Positions 23,871 through 32,496 of a DNA stretch of 50,767 nucleotides are shown here, in pieces. Position 1 is the first letter of the stretch, and every line of letters starts with the position of its first letter. Location of the stretch: assembly GCA_025360225.1 (NCBI GenBank), contig JANYCN010000046.1:1-50767 (forward strand), in the 5' to 3' direction. Source of the DNA: Actinomycetes bacterium (lineage in GTDB: Bacteria; Actinomycetota; Thermoleophilia; Gaiellales; F1-60-MAGs149). Both the position numbers and the translations under genes were made by a program. The notes under the pieces were generated by a model. That model was not told where the DNA came from, did not search any database, and saw only the letters and a program-made list of their open reading frames with translations.

Positions 23871-24769
23871 TCCGCCGCAAGACGAGGAGGTCGACGTGGC
23901 GCAGCGTCTGGATCGTCAGGGTCGCGATCGTTGTTGTCGTCTCCGCGAGCGCGACCGCCTGCTCCGGCGGGACTGGCTCGCCGAAGGTCGGTGTGCCCCC
24001 GACAAGCCGAAGCCTGGAGACGGTGGCACGCGGCGACGTGATCGGCATCGTCACCCTCGACGGCGAGGTCGTTGCGAACCCGCAGATCACGCTCACGGCG
24101 CCCGCCGCGGGTCGTCTGACGCTCCTGCGCAGGAGCGGCGGGTTCGTCGACCGCGGGACACCGATCCTCAGGGTTGGGGCGGACACGGTGCGCAGCCCTG
24201 CCGCGGGCACCCTCGTGACGCTCCAACCCGGTCGGCACCTTAACGGTCGAAGGGTGCCAGCCGGGCTTCCGCTCGTCACGATCGAGGTCGACGGGTTCGC
24301 AATCGAGGCGGCGACGCCGCCCGACCTCGCCTACCGGATCTTCTCGCGTGACATCGCGAGCACCGGAGCGATCCGTGGCGGCCCGGCCGGCTTTGACTGC
24401 TCGCCGACGAGCGCGGCGGCGCTCCCAGCCCTCCCGGATCCCGCCGCAAACCTGGGCAACAGCGGTAGCGCCGGCGTCGGGCCCACCTTCACCTGCCTGT
24501 TGCCGACCTCCGTCTACGCCGTGGCGGGACTGCGGGCGTTCGTTGCGATTCGCAGCAGCGTGGCGCACGGCGTCCCGACGCTCCCGGTCAGCGCCGTGAC
24601 AGGCCAGGCTCAGGATGGTGTGGTGTGGCTGTACGCTGGCGGGCACCTGCGGCTGCGTCGTGTGGTGCTCGGCATCACCGATGGCTCGGTCGTACAGATC
24701 CGTGAGGGACTGGTTGTCGGCGACCGCGTGTCAACGTACCCGCCGGACGTGTCGCTTCCCTCTCGGTGA
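23840..24769 (+). CDS. HlyD/MacA-like periplasmic adaptor lipoprotein
   Basis: A 309-residue protein with an N-terminal membrane signal (VWIVRVAIVVVVSASATAC, possible lipidation at Cys), then DVIGIVTLDGEVVANPQITL, APAAGRLTLLRRSGGFVDRGTPIL and SPAAGTLVTLQPGRHLN. These are paired biotinyl-lipoyl half-motifs typical of membrane fusion proteins. A C-terminal beta domain follows (HLRLRRVVLGITDGSVVQIREGLVVGDRV), as in MacA. No long coiled coil is evident. GTG 23840 has GGAGG ten bases upstream. It probably links the ABC transporter to the envelope. Confidence 0.8.
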   Translation: MRNPGHASTLIRRKTRRSTWRSVWIVRVAIVVVVSASATACSGGTGSPKVGVPPTSRSLETVARGDVIGIVTLDGEVVANPQITLTAPAAGRLTLLRRSGGFVDRGTPILRVGADTVRSPAAGTLVTLQPGRHLNGRRVPAGLPLVTIEVDGFAIEAATPPDLAYRIFSRDIASTGAIRGGPAGFDCSPTSAAALPALPDPAANLGNSGSAGVGPTFTCLLPTSVYAVAGLRAFVAIRSSVAHGVPTLPVSAVTGQAQDGVVWLYAGGHLRLRRVVLGITDGSVVQIREGLVVGDRVSTYPPDVSLPSR

Positions 24770-25446
24770 GCGTCATCTCTCTCACGGACTGCAGCCACGC
24801 CGTCAGCCTTCCCGACGGATCATCCCTTGGGCTGCTCGCAAACGTCAGCGTCGCGTTGGAGAAGGGACAGTCCGTCAGCGTCCGCGGCCGGTCCGGGTCT
24901 GGGAAGACGACGTTGCTGTCGATCCTGGGGTTGCTCCTCACGCCTGACGCTGGCCAGGTTCACGTCGCCGGCGCATCGCTCGACGGGGCAACCGATGCAC
25001 AGAGGACCCGAGCACGGCGCGCCACGATCGGGTTCGTCTTCCAGTCCGCGTCGCTCGTGCCGAACCTTACGGCGTACGAGAACGTGGAGCTGCCGCTCCT
25101 TCAGGGCGGCGACCACTCCCGGGCGCGGCGTCGACAGGCGGTCGCGGCCGCGATGGACCGCGCCCAGATCACCCATCGTCGCACCAGCTTCCCGAGACAG
25201 TTGTCCGGCGGAGAACAGCAGCGTGTGGCTCTTGCCCGAGCGCTCGTTCGCTCGCCCGCTGTGATCATCGCCGACGAGCCCACGGCGTCGCTCGACGTGG
25301 CGACGGCGGATCGCGTTCTCGCCCTCCTCCTTGAGCGATGCCGCGAGGATGGAACGTCTATCGTCATTGCGACCCACGACCCCCAGGTCGCGCAGCATGC
25401 CCACCGCCGTCTGACGCTTGACGACGGCCAGCTCCACGACGAGTGA
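24766..25446 (+). CDS. ABC transporter ATP-binding protein (MacB/LolD type)
   Basis: A 226-residue nucleotide-binding subunit. Walker A is GRSGSGKTT, the Q-loop FVFQSASLVPNLTAYENVELPL is typical of the MacB/LolD/FtsE group, the signature is LSGGEQQRVALARAL, Walker B VIIADEPTASLD and the H-loop ATHD. It drives the FtsX-like permease encoded next, which overlaps it by four bases. GTG 24766 overlaps the adaptor stop by four bases. The transporter type usually extrudes lipoproteins, macrolides or peptides from the membrane. Confidence 0.92.
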   Translation: MSVISLTDCSHAVSLPDGSSLGLLANVSVALEKGQSVSVRGRSGSGKTTLLSILGLLLTPDAGQVHVAGASLDGATDAQRTRARRATIGFVFQSASLVPNLTAYENVELPLLQGGDHSRARRRQAVAAAMDRAQITHRRTSFPRQLSGGEQQRVALARALVRSPAVIIADEPTASLDVATADRVLALLLERCREDGTSIVIATHDPQVAQHAHRRLTLDDGQLHDE

Positions 25447-26633
25447 CGATGACGGCGTTCCTCACAGAGCTGCTGCGCGACCTCACGCGTCACCGGGCGC
25501 GGACGAGCCTGTCGGCGGTGTGCCTGCTTCTGGTAATCGGCTCCGTCGTGGCGATCGAGTCGGCCTCGGCGGTGGCGCGGGAGGTGTTCGTGGCTGACGA
25601 GGAGCAGAGGAACGGTCGCGCGGTGACGGCGGTCCTCGCGCTCCCGGGCGCCGGAGCGAACGCTGACACGCTACGGCGACTGGACGCTGCCCTCGAGCGA
25701 CGCGTGCGGGCGGACGGAGGGAGCGCCACCATCGAGGTTGAGATGAGCGCCAGGGCTGGCAGGGCCGATGTCCCCGTCGGCTTCGGCGTGTTGGGCAACG
25801 TGCGGCTGATCGCGATCGCGGGTGATCCAACGACCATCCGTCGGCTACCGGTGCTGTTCGGCCGCATGCCGCGAACCGCCCTCCCGCCCGCCGTGCTCCT
25901 CAACGCCGCTGCGCGCGAGCGGTGGCACACCGACCGGCTCACGCTGCAGGCAACGCCCGGGAGCCCGACCTTCACGGCACGGGTGGAGGGGGTCGTGTCC
26001 GACGGCTCACCTGATCCGGTTCTCTGGGTCCCGTGGTCAACCGTCGCCGCATTCGATCCTGCCGCGTTTCGCGCATCCAGCACCATGACCGTGCTCGCTC
26101 ACGTTCCCGGCGCCAGCTACGCCTCGATCGTCGATGAGATGCGGGCGGCCGTGCAGGAGGTTGGCCTTGTCGCTCCGGTCGCCTCGTTCTCGCGAAGCGA
26201 CGACGTCCCGACCATCGAGCGCCGGTTGCGGACGACGCGGTCGGGCTTCCTGCTCGCATCGGTGGTGGCGCTCGTGATCGCGGTCGTTGCCCTGTTCAAC
26301 ATCAACGTCGCCAGCGTGCGCGAACGCCAGCGGGAGCTTGTCGTACGGCGCGCGTTCGGCGCGTCGCGCGCGCGCATCGCGCTTCTCGTCCTGTGCTCGT
26401 CGCTTCTCGTCGCGGTGTTGGCGAGCGGTGCTGCCAACGGCGTCGCCGCGCTGTGCGTGCACCTCCTCGGCCCTGCGATCCTCCCTCGAGCGTCGCCGGT
26501 GCTCGCTCCGCACTTCCCACTCGGCGCCGCCGTAACGTCCACGGCCGTCGGCCTCGTGGCGTCGCTCCTCAGCGCCGCGTACCCCGCCGTGCTGGCGTCA
26601 CGCGTGCAGATCGCAGGTGCGCTCAGGGACTGA
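25443..26633 (+). CDS. FtsX/MacB-like ABC transporter permease
   Basis: A 396-residue protein with an N-terminal helix (RTSLSAVCLLLVIGSVVAIE), a large extracytoplasmic domain of about 200 residues, and three helices in the C-terminal third (FLLASVVALVIAVVALFNINV, LLVLCSSLLVAVLASGAANG, AVTSTAVGLVASLLSAAYPA). The FtsX motif RERQRELVVRRAFGASRARI lies after the second helix. It ends QIAGALRD as MacB-like permeases often do. It is the last gene of the operon and overlaps the convergent NAD(P)H oxidoreductase gene by 11 bases. Confidence 0.88.
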   Translation: MTMTAFLTELLRDLTRHRARTSLSAVCLLLVIGSVVAIESASAVAREVFVADEEQRNGRAVTAVLALPGAGANADTLRRLDAALERRVRADGGSATIEVEMSARAGRADVPVGFGVLGNVRLIAIAGDPTTIRRLPVLFGRMPRTALPPAVLLNAAARERWHTDRLTLQATPGSPTFTARVEGVVSDGSPDPVLWVPWSTVAAFDPAAFRASSTMTVLAHVPGASYASIVDEMRAAVQEVGLVAPVASFSRSDDVPTIERRLRTTRSGFLLASVVALVIAVVALFNINVASVRERQRELVVRRAFGASRARIALLVLCSSLLVAVLASGAANGVAALCVHLLGPAILPRASPVLAPHFPLGAAVTSTAVGLVASLLSAAYPAVLASRVQIAGALRD

Positions 26634-27285
26634 TCGTTTTCTCCTCGGCGACGAGCTCGCGAAGGCGCGCGCTGTACGCGGCAAGGTAGGTTGCGCGTGT
26701 CGCCTCGTCAACGACGTCGGCACCGAACGCGACGAACGGTTCCAGCACCTGCATGCCAACGTAGCGAAACGTGCCGTGCACGATCGGTCGCAGGACGGTC
26801 TCGAGCGTCCCTGCTCGTTCGGCGGTGAAGTCGGCGGCCTCGTTCGACGCCGTGAGCGTGAGCAACGCGCGCTTCGCGTTGAGCGGCCCGGTGAACGGCT
26901 TCACGTCGCCGACCCCGTAGGCGACGCCGCTCACGAGCACCCGATCGAACCAGCCCTTCATGATCGCCGGCACCGAGTACCACCACATCGGCGCGTTCAC
27001 GATCACCAGGTCGGCACGCTGGAGCCGCGCGACCTGCTCTGCGACGTCGGCGGCAAGCGTCCCCGACGACACCGCTGCTGCCTGCTCCTCCATCGGACGC
27101 AGCACCGCAGGCTCGACAGGCGCGGTGAAGTCGTGCCACGACAGCACCGGGACGAAACCGTCCTCGTACAGGTCGGACACCTCGACCGTCGCGCCGGAGG
27201 CCTCCAGCTCGTGAACGGCGACGTCGCGGAGCGCGGAGCAGAACGACCGTGGCTCTGGATGGGCGTGGACGATCAGCGCGTTCAC
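26623..27285 (-). CDS. NAD(P)H-dependent quinone oxidoreductase, flavodoxin-like fold
   Basis: A 220-residue member of the NQO1/MdaB/KefF group. Seen are ALIVHAHPEPRSFCSAL (flavin phosphate loop), VSDLYEDGFVPVLSWHDF, NAPMWWYSVPAIMKGWFDRVL, which is diagnostic, and LTLTASNEAADF. It reduces quinones or related electrophiles with FAD/FMN. GTG 27285 is preferred to the upstream ATG at 27321, which adds non-homologous residues; no good ribosome site is seen at either. It diverges from the M20 peptidase gene and converges on the ABC permease. Confidence 0.88.
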   Translation of the reverse strand: MNALIVHAHPEPRSFCSALRDVAVHELEASGATVEVSDLYEDGFVPVLSWHDFTAPVEPAVLRPMEEQAAAVSSGTLAADVAEQVARLQRADLVIVNAPMWWYSVPAIMKGWFDRVLVSGVAYGVGDVKPFTGPLNAKRALLTLTASNEAADFTAERAGTLETVLRPIVHGTFRYVGMQVLEPFVAFGADVVDEATRATYLAAYSARLRELVAEEKTISP

Positions 27286-27332
27286 GCCGGGAACGGTACC
27301 TGTCGCCGTCTCGGTGTGCAACGATCCGTCGC

Positions 27333-28385
27333 GTGGACGACGCGATGCTGGCGGCGATCATCCGGGACACCGTCGCGATCGCGGAGACCCCGGCTCCGAC
27401 CGGTGCCGAGGCGGCGCGCACCGCGTGGCTGTTGCGTGCGCTGGACGGCGCGCCCGGCACGACCGAGGTCGACGAGGTTGGCAACCTGGTCTGGCGCCTC
27501 GGCGCGCGCAGCGACCTGCTGCTGCTCGTGCACGTCGACACCGTGTTCGCGGCGGACGTCTCGCTCGCCGTCAGCGAGCGCGACGGATGGCTCGTGGGGC
27601 CCGGCATCGGCGACAACGCGGCCGCGGTCGCGACGGCGCTCCACGTCGCCCGCCGACACGTCGGGTCGCCGCTGACGGTGGCGTTCACCGTCGGCGAGGA
27701 GGGTCTCGGCAACCTGCGTGGAGCCCTGCACGCCTGCGCCGCGATCCGCCCCGACGCCGCGATCGCGCTCGAAGGCCACGGCCTCGACGCGGTGTTCGTC
27801 GACGCGGTCGGCTCGGTGCGAGCGCGCCTGACGGTGACCGGCGAGGGCGGGCACTCGTGGTGGAACCGGGGTCGGCCCAGCGCAGTGCACGCGATCGCCT
27901 CGCTCGTTACCGTCCTCGTCTCCGAAGGGTCGTCCGAGGCGCCGGTGAACGTCGGCACGATCGGCGGTGGGGAGGCGGTGAACGCGATCGCCGCCCACGC
28001 GAGCGCGCTCGTCGAGGCGCGGTCGCTCGATCCCGGGCTGCTCGACGCGTTCGCAGCGATGCTCGCTGACCTGCGGCTCTCCGGCGGCCTCGAGCTCTCC
28101 ATCGAGACGGTCGGCGTTCGGCCGGCCGGCCGGCTTGATCGAAGGCACGCGCTCCTTCGCGCCGTCCGTGCTGCGCGCACCGAGCTCGGCCTCCCGGACA
28201 CGCTCACCGATGGCTCAACGGATGCCAACGCGGCGCTGCACCTGGGCGTGCCCGCCCTCGCGATCGGCTGTGCACGCGGACACGACATGCACACGACGAT
28301 CGAGCGGATCGAGGCTGGCTCGCTCGGGGCGGGGGCCGCTCAGCTCGACGGTGTCCTGCGTCGCTTGCTGCACGCGGCGACGTGA
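27333..28385 (+). CDS. M20-family metallopeptidase/amidohydrolase
   Basis: A 350-residue M20 enzyme. Metal-site motifs include LLLVHVDTVFA, GPGIGDNAAAVATAL (bridging Asp), VGEEGLGNLRGA (catalytic Glu pair), and a C-terminal ARGHDMHTTIERIE with the last His ligand; the small dimerisation domain holds GEGGHSWWNRGRPSAVHA. It should hydrolyse a small amide or peptide bond in the cytoplasm. The start is uncertain (GTG 27333 or ATG 27345). It leads a set of overlapping genes reaching Kup, which suggests a nitrogenous substrate delivered to RidA and the amine oxidase. Confidence 0.87.
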   Translation: MDDAMLAAIIRDTVAIAETPAPTGAEAARTAWLLRALDGAPGTTEVDEVGNLVWRLGARSDLLLLVHVDTVFAADVSLAVSERDGWLVGPGIGDNAAAVATALHVARRHVGSPLTVAFTVGEEGLGNLRGALHACAAIRPDAAIALEGHGLDAVFVDAVGSVRARLTVTGEGGHSWWNRGRPSAVHAIASLVTVLVSEGSSEAPVNVGTIGGGEAVNAIAAHASALVEARSLDPGLLDAFAAMLADLRLSGGLELSIETVGVRPAGRLDRRHALLRAVRAARTELGLPDTLTDGSTDANAALHLGVPALAIGCARGHDMHTTIERIEAGSLGAGAAQLDGVLRRLLHAAT

Positions 28386-28861
28386 TCGCGCGTGACGTGT
28401 TCCACTCCTATCACGACACCGGCCCGGGGAGCATCGTCATGACCGTCCACTACCGCCACCGCCCGTTCAACACCGCCGACACGTACCCCGAGCAGCAGCT
28501 CGGCAACGACCTGTGCCAGGCCGTCGTCGCCGGCGACACGATCTACCTGCGCGGCCAGGTCGCCCAGGATCTCGACACGCGCGAGAACGTCGCGGTGGGA
28601 GACCCCGCCGGACAGGCGGCGAGGACGATGGACAACATCGAGCTGCTCCTGAAGGAGTGCGGGTTCACGCTGGCCGAGATCACGAGCTGCCACGTGTACC
28701 TGACCGACATCCGTCACCGCGAGCCGGTCTACCGGATCCTCGGCGAGCGTCTGCGCGGCGTGTTCCCGGTGTTCACCGGGCTCGTCGTCCAGGCCCTCGC
28801 GCGGCCCGAGTGGCTCGTCGAGGTGACGGCGATCGCCGTGCGCGGGCAGGCCTCGGCATGA
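28382..28861 (+). CDS. RidA-family protein
   Basis: A 159-residue YjgF/YER057c/UK114 protein. The core reads FNTADTYPEQQLGNDLCQAVVAGDTIYLRGQVAQD, QAARTMDNIELLLKECGFTLAEITSCHVYLTDI, and the terminal ALARPEWLVEVTAIAV. The family's R..Y motif for iminium deamination is represented by HREPVYR. An N-terminal extension of about 40 residues precedes the core. RidA proteins hydrolyse reactive enamine/imine products, fitting neighbours that generate imines (copper amine oxidase). GTG 28382 and the stop both overlap neighbouring genes by four bases. Confidence 0.88.
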   Translation: MIARDVFHSYHDTGPGSIVMTVHYRHRPFNTADTYPEQQLGNDLCQAVVAGDTIYLRGQVAQDLDTRENVAVGDPAGQAARTMDNIELLLKECGFTLAEITSCHVYLTDIRHREPVYRILGERLRGVFPVFTGLVVQALARPEWLVEVTAIAVRGQASA

Positions 28862-29529
28862 CCTTCTCGCTCGCCGCGCGCGACGCCGCATCGGGCATGT
28901 TCGGCACGGCCGTCACGTCGTCGAGCCCGTGCGTTGCGGCCCGCTGCGCGCACGTTCGCCCAGGCGTCGGCGCCGCATCGTCGCAGAACATCACCGACCC
29001 CTCTCTTGGCCCGCGACTGCTTGACCTCGTCGCGTCTGGCACCAGTGCCGTCGACGCCGTCGCCGAGGTCGTCGCCGACGTGCCATTCAGCGACTACCGC
29101 CAGCTCACCGTGGTCGACTGGAAGGGCCGGGCGGCCGCCTGGTCGGGGCCGCACACGCTCGGGCGGCACGGTTCAGCGATCGGATCCGCCTGCGTCGCTG
29201 CCGGCAACCTGCTCGCAACCGCCGACGTTCCCGGCGCGATGGTCGCTGCCTACGAGGCGGCCGATGGTGCGCACCTCGTCGAGCGTCTCGTGCGCGCGCT
29301 CGAGGCCGGCCTCGCGGCCGGCGGTGAGGAGGGCCCGGTTCGCTCGGCTGGCCTGCTCGTCGTCGACCGCGCGAGCTGGCCGATCGCCGACCTGCGCGTC
29401 GACTGGCACGACGACCCTGTCGGCGAGCTGCGACGCCTCTGGGAGCTCTGGGCGCCGCAGATGGACGCGTACTTGACCCGTGCAATCAACCCGGCCGCCG
29501 CGCCGAGCTATGGAGTACCCGGTGAGTGA
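28858..29529 (+). CDS. DUF1028 family protein (Ntn-hydrolase fold)
   Basis: A 223-residue protein that begins MTFSLAARDAASGMFGTAVTSSSPCVAARC, the DUF1028 start (TfSIvardp.tG..GvAv.S), followed by GVGAASSQNITDPSLGPRLLDL and a later ALEAGLAAGGEEGPVRSAGLLVVD with the conserved D.R.G/SAgl motif. The biochemical role of the family is not established; a peptidase-like Ntn fold is assumed. The ATG at 28858 overlaps the RidA stop as ATGA and the gene's end overlaps the amine oxidase start by eight bases. Confidence 0.85.
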   Translation: MTFSLAARDAASGMFGTAVTSSSPCVAARCAHVRPGVGAASSQNITDPSLGPRLLDLVASGTSAVDAVAEVVADVPFSDYRQLTVVDWKGRAAAWSGPHTLGRHGSAIGSACVAAGNLLATADVPGAMVAAYEAADGAHLVERLVRALEAGLAAGGEEGPVRSAGLLVVDRASWPIADLRVDWHDDPVGELRRLWELWAPQMDAYLTRAINPAAAPSYGVPGE

Positions 29530-31420
29530 CCACCCGCTATCCCCGCTGACCGTCGACGAGATGCGCCAGGCAGCGCGTCTCCTCCGCACCGCTACCGGGC
29601 TCTCGGAGCGGATCCGGATCGTCTCGATCGAGCTGCGCGAACCGGCGAAGGCCGAGTACATCGCCTGGCGCGACGCCGGCGCAGCCCGACCCGAACGCGA
29701 GGCGTTCTGCGTGCTCGTCGACTGTGGCAACGAGGGAGCCGTCGAGGCCATCGTCTCGCTCACGCACGACCGCCTCGTGCGCCAGGCCGCGTTACCCGCC
29801 AGCACCCATCCAGCGATCCACGCCGAGGAGTTCGGGCTCGCCCGAGACGTGTGCCTCGCCGATCCGCGATACGTCGCCGCGCTCGCGCTACGCGGCATCA
29901 CCGACCTCGCCCGCGTGCGCGTCGAGGCGTGGTCGGCAGGAGACTTCGAGGATCGGTCGCGGCGGCTCGTTCGCGCCATCGCCTGGCTCGGGACGGACGA
30001 CGACGCGGACAACTACTACGCCCGGCCCCTGTACGGGCTCGTCGCGGTCGTCGACCTGAACACGATGAAGATGGTGCGCGTCGACGACCACGCACCGGGC
30101 ACGCCCGTCCCCGACGCTGGTGGCGCCTACACCGACGGCGCGGGCGAGCCCTACCGCGACGACCTGCGCCCGATCGCGATCACGCAGCCAGAGGGTGCGA
30201 GCTTCACCCTCTCCGGCTCCGAGCTCTCGTGGCAGAAGTGGAGCATGGTCGTCGCGATGCATCCGCGCGAGGGCCTGACGCTGCACGACATCGCCTACAC
30301 CGAAGCGGGCGAACGCCGCCAGATCTGCCACCGCGCCTCGATCGCCGAGCTCGTCATCCCCTACGGCGACCCGAACCCGACGGTGCACTTCAAGAACGTG
30401 TTCGACACCGGCGAGTACGGCATGGGGCCGCTGACGAACTCGTTGCAGCTCGGCTGTGACTGTCTCGGCGAGATCGCCTACCTCGATGGCGTGACGAACG
30501 GCATCGACGGCGAGCCGCTGGTGATCGGGAACGCGATCTGCATCCACGAGGAGGACGTCAACCTCCTGTGGAAGCACACCAACTCGAGCGGCCGTGTCGA
30601 TCGCGCTCGGGCGCGCCGGCTCGTCATCTCCTCGATCGCGACGGTCGGCAACTACGAGTACGGGTTCTTCTGGTACTTCCACCAGGACGGCTCGTGGCAG
30701 TTTGAGGCGAAGCTGACCGGCATCGTCCACACCGCCGGCTGGATCGCCAGCGAGCGGTCTCCCCACTCGTTGCCGCTCGCCGAGGGCGTCGTGACGAGCG
30801 CGCACCAGCACTTCTTCTGCGCCAGGCTCGACCTTGACGTTGACGGTCCCTCAAACACCGCATTTCAGACCGACGCTTCGTGTGATCCGTGGGGGCCGGC
30901 GAACCCGGATGGCACGGCGTTTCGCACCGTGCGGCGCACGTTCGAACGCGAGGGTGCCGCACAGGCCAGCGTCGCGCCCGAGACCGCACGCCGCTTCCGC
31001 GTGGAGAACGGTGCGCGGCGAAACCGCATCGGCGACCCTGTGTCGTACGAGCTGATCCCGGGCGAGAACGTGCTGCCGATGCAGCAGCCCGACTCGGGCA
31101 TCCGTCGACGCGCGCGCGTGATCGACCATCACCTGTGGGTCACGCGGTACGACCGTGACGAGCGCTACCCCGCGGGTGATTACCCCAACCAGTCGGCGCC
31201 GGATCAGGGGATCTCGCAGTGGGTCGGTGCGGACGAGAACCTCGTTGACGAGGACGTCGTGCTCTGGTACGTGTTCGGCGCGCACCACTTCCCGCGCCTT
31301 GAGGACTGGCCCGTGATGCCCGTCGTCGCGTGTGGGTTCCAGCTCCGCCCGGTCGGCTTTTTCGACCGCAACCCGTCCCTCGACGTTCCGCCGCCGAGCC
31401 CGGCGCACTGCCACCGATGA
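29522..31420 (+). CDS. Copper amine oxidase (primary-amine oxidase)
   Basis: A 632-residue quinoprotein that oxidises primary amines to aldehydes, ammonia and hydrogen peroxide. The cofactor sequence TVGNYEYG places the tyrosine that becomes topaquinone at about residue 378. The catalytic base is in FDTGEYGMG (Asp about 295), and copper ligands are the HQHFF pair and a later GAHHFPRLEDWPVMP histidine. No signal peptide is present, so it is cytoplasmic like Arthrobacter enzymes. GTG 29522 has GGAG six bases upstream. It is coupled to DUF1028 and to the deacetylase gene. Confidence 0.93.
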   Translation: MSDHPLSPLTVDEMRQAARLLRTATGLSERIRIVSIELREPAKAEYIAWRDAGAARPEREAFCVLVDCGNEGAVEAIVSLTHDRLVRQAALPASTHPAIHAEEFGLARDVCLADPRYVAALALRGITDLARVRVEAWSAGDFEDRSRRLVRAIAWLGTDDDADNYYARPLYGLVAVVDLNTMKMVRVDDHAPGTPVPDAGGAYTDGAGEPYRDDLRPIAITQPEGASFTLSGSELSWQKWSMVVAMHPREGLTLHDIAYTEAGERRQICHRASIAELVIPYGDPNPTVHFKNVFDTGEYGMGPLTNSLQLGCDCLGEIAYLDGVTNGIDGEPLVIGNAICIHEEDVNLLWKHTNSSGRVDRARARRLVISSIATVGNYEYGFFWYFHQDGSWQFEAKLTGIVHTAGWIASERSPHSLPLAEGVVTSAHQHFFCARLDLDVDGPSNTAFQTDASCDPWGPANPDGTAFRTVRRTFEREGAAQASVAPETARRFRVENGARRNRIGDPVSYELIPGENVLPMQQPDSGIRRRARVIDHHLWVTRYDRDERYPAGDYPNQSAPDQGISQWVGADENLVDEDVVLWYVFGAHHFPRLEDWPVMPVVACGFQLRPVGFFDRNPSLDVPPPSPAHCHR

Positions 31421-32496
31421 CCACCGGCCTGGTCGCACACGAGCGGTACTTCTGGCACGACACCGGAAACCACGCCGGGCTGATGCCGCCGCGCGGCATG
31501 CTGCAACCCTACCGCCACTACGAGCACGGTGAGACGAAGCGGCGGTTGCTGAACCTCCTGCGGGTGAGCGGTCTCGCCGAGCAACTGGTGGCGATCGAGC
31601 CGCGCCCCGCGACCGTTGCCGAGGTCGAGCGGCTCCACACGCCGCGCTACATCGAGCACGTTCGCACGTTGTCGGACGGGTTTGGCGGCGACGCCGGCGA
31701 GCCGACGACGCGCGTGCCACCGGGCGGCTTCGAGACCGCGCTGCTCGCCGTCGGCGGTGCGATCGCGGCGGTCGACGCCGTCCTCGACGGGCGTGTCACG
31801 AACGCCTACGCCCTCGTGCGTCCCCCTGGGCATCACGCGCTCGCCGACCAGGGAATGGGGTTCTGCATCTTTGGCAACACCGCGCTCGCCGCGCTGCACG
31901 CCCGGCATGCGCGCGGCCTGGCTCGCGTCGCGATCCTCGACTGGGACGTGCACCACGGAAACGGCACGCAGGCGGCGTTCTGGGACGACCCGACGGTTCT
32001 CGCGATCTCGCTGCACCAGGACGACTGCTTCCCTGGAGGCTCCGGTGGCGTCGCCGAGCGTGGCGGTGCCGGCGCCCTCGGCTCGACGATCAACGTGCCG
32101 CTGCCGCCCGGATCGGGCGGCGACGCGTACCGGCTGGCGTTCGACACCATCGTCGAGCCAGCGATCCGGGCGTTCCAGCCTGACCTGATCCTCGTTGCGT
32201 CGGGGCTCGACGCCTCGATGTACGACCCCCTCGCGCGCATGTGCCTGTTCGCGGGCGACTACCGCGACCTTGCCCGTCGTGTCCGCCTCCTCGCGGAGGA
32301 CGTGTGCGGCGGTCGGCTCGTCGCGATCCACGAGGGCGGCTACAGCGCCGAGTACGTGCCGTTCTGCGGCCACGCGATCATCGAGGAGCTCGCCGGGCTC
32401 GAGCCGATGATCGACGACCCGTTCGCGCTCGGTCGGGTATCCTCGCCGATCGTGTTGCAGCCCCACCAGGTCGCCGCGGTCGAGGCTGCTCGGTGA
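31417..32496 (+). CDS. Class II histone deacetylase / acetylpolyamine amidohydrolase-like protein
   Basis: A 359-residue arginase-fold deacetylase. Motifs are RPPGHHA (catalytic His pair), ILDWDVHHGNGTQAAFWDDP (zinc Asp/His), SLHQDDCFPGGSG, ASGLDASMYDPLARM (second zinc Asp), and HEGGYS. Bacterial members remove acetyl groups from acetylpolyamines or similar amides. The neighbouring amine oxidase could use the free amine formed, though this link is inferred. ATG 31417 overlaps the amine oxidase stop as ATGA, and the end overlaps kup by four bases. Confidence 0.9.
   Translation: MTTGLVAHERYFWHDTGNHAGLMPPRGMLQPYRHYEHGETKRRLLNLLRVSGLAEQLVAIEPRPATVAEVERLHTPRYIEHVRTLSDGFGGDAGEPTTRVPPGGFETALLAVGGAIAAVDAVLDGRVTNAYALVRPPGHHALADQGMGFCIFGNTALAALHARHARGLARVAILDWDVHHGNGTQAAFWDDPTVLAISLHQDDCFPGGSGGVAERGGAGALGSTINVPLPPGSGGDAYRLAFDTIVEPAIRAFQPDLILVASGLDASMYDPLARMCLFAGDYRDLARRVRLLAEDVCGGRLVAIHEGGYSAEYVPFCGHAIIEELAGLEPMIDDPFALGRVSSPIVLQPHQVAAVEAAR

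Noticed and set aside
26708-28294. Minus-strand 528-codon frame across the NQO/M20 junction
   Set aside because: Ser/Arg/Ala-rich frame-shifted translation of two genuine genes on opposite strands.
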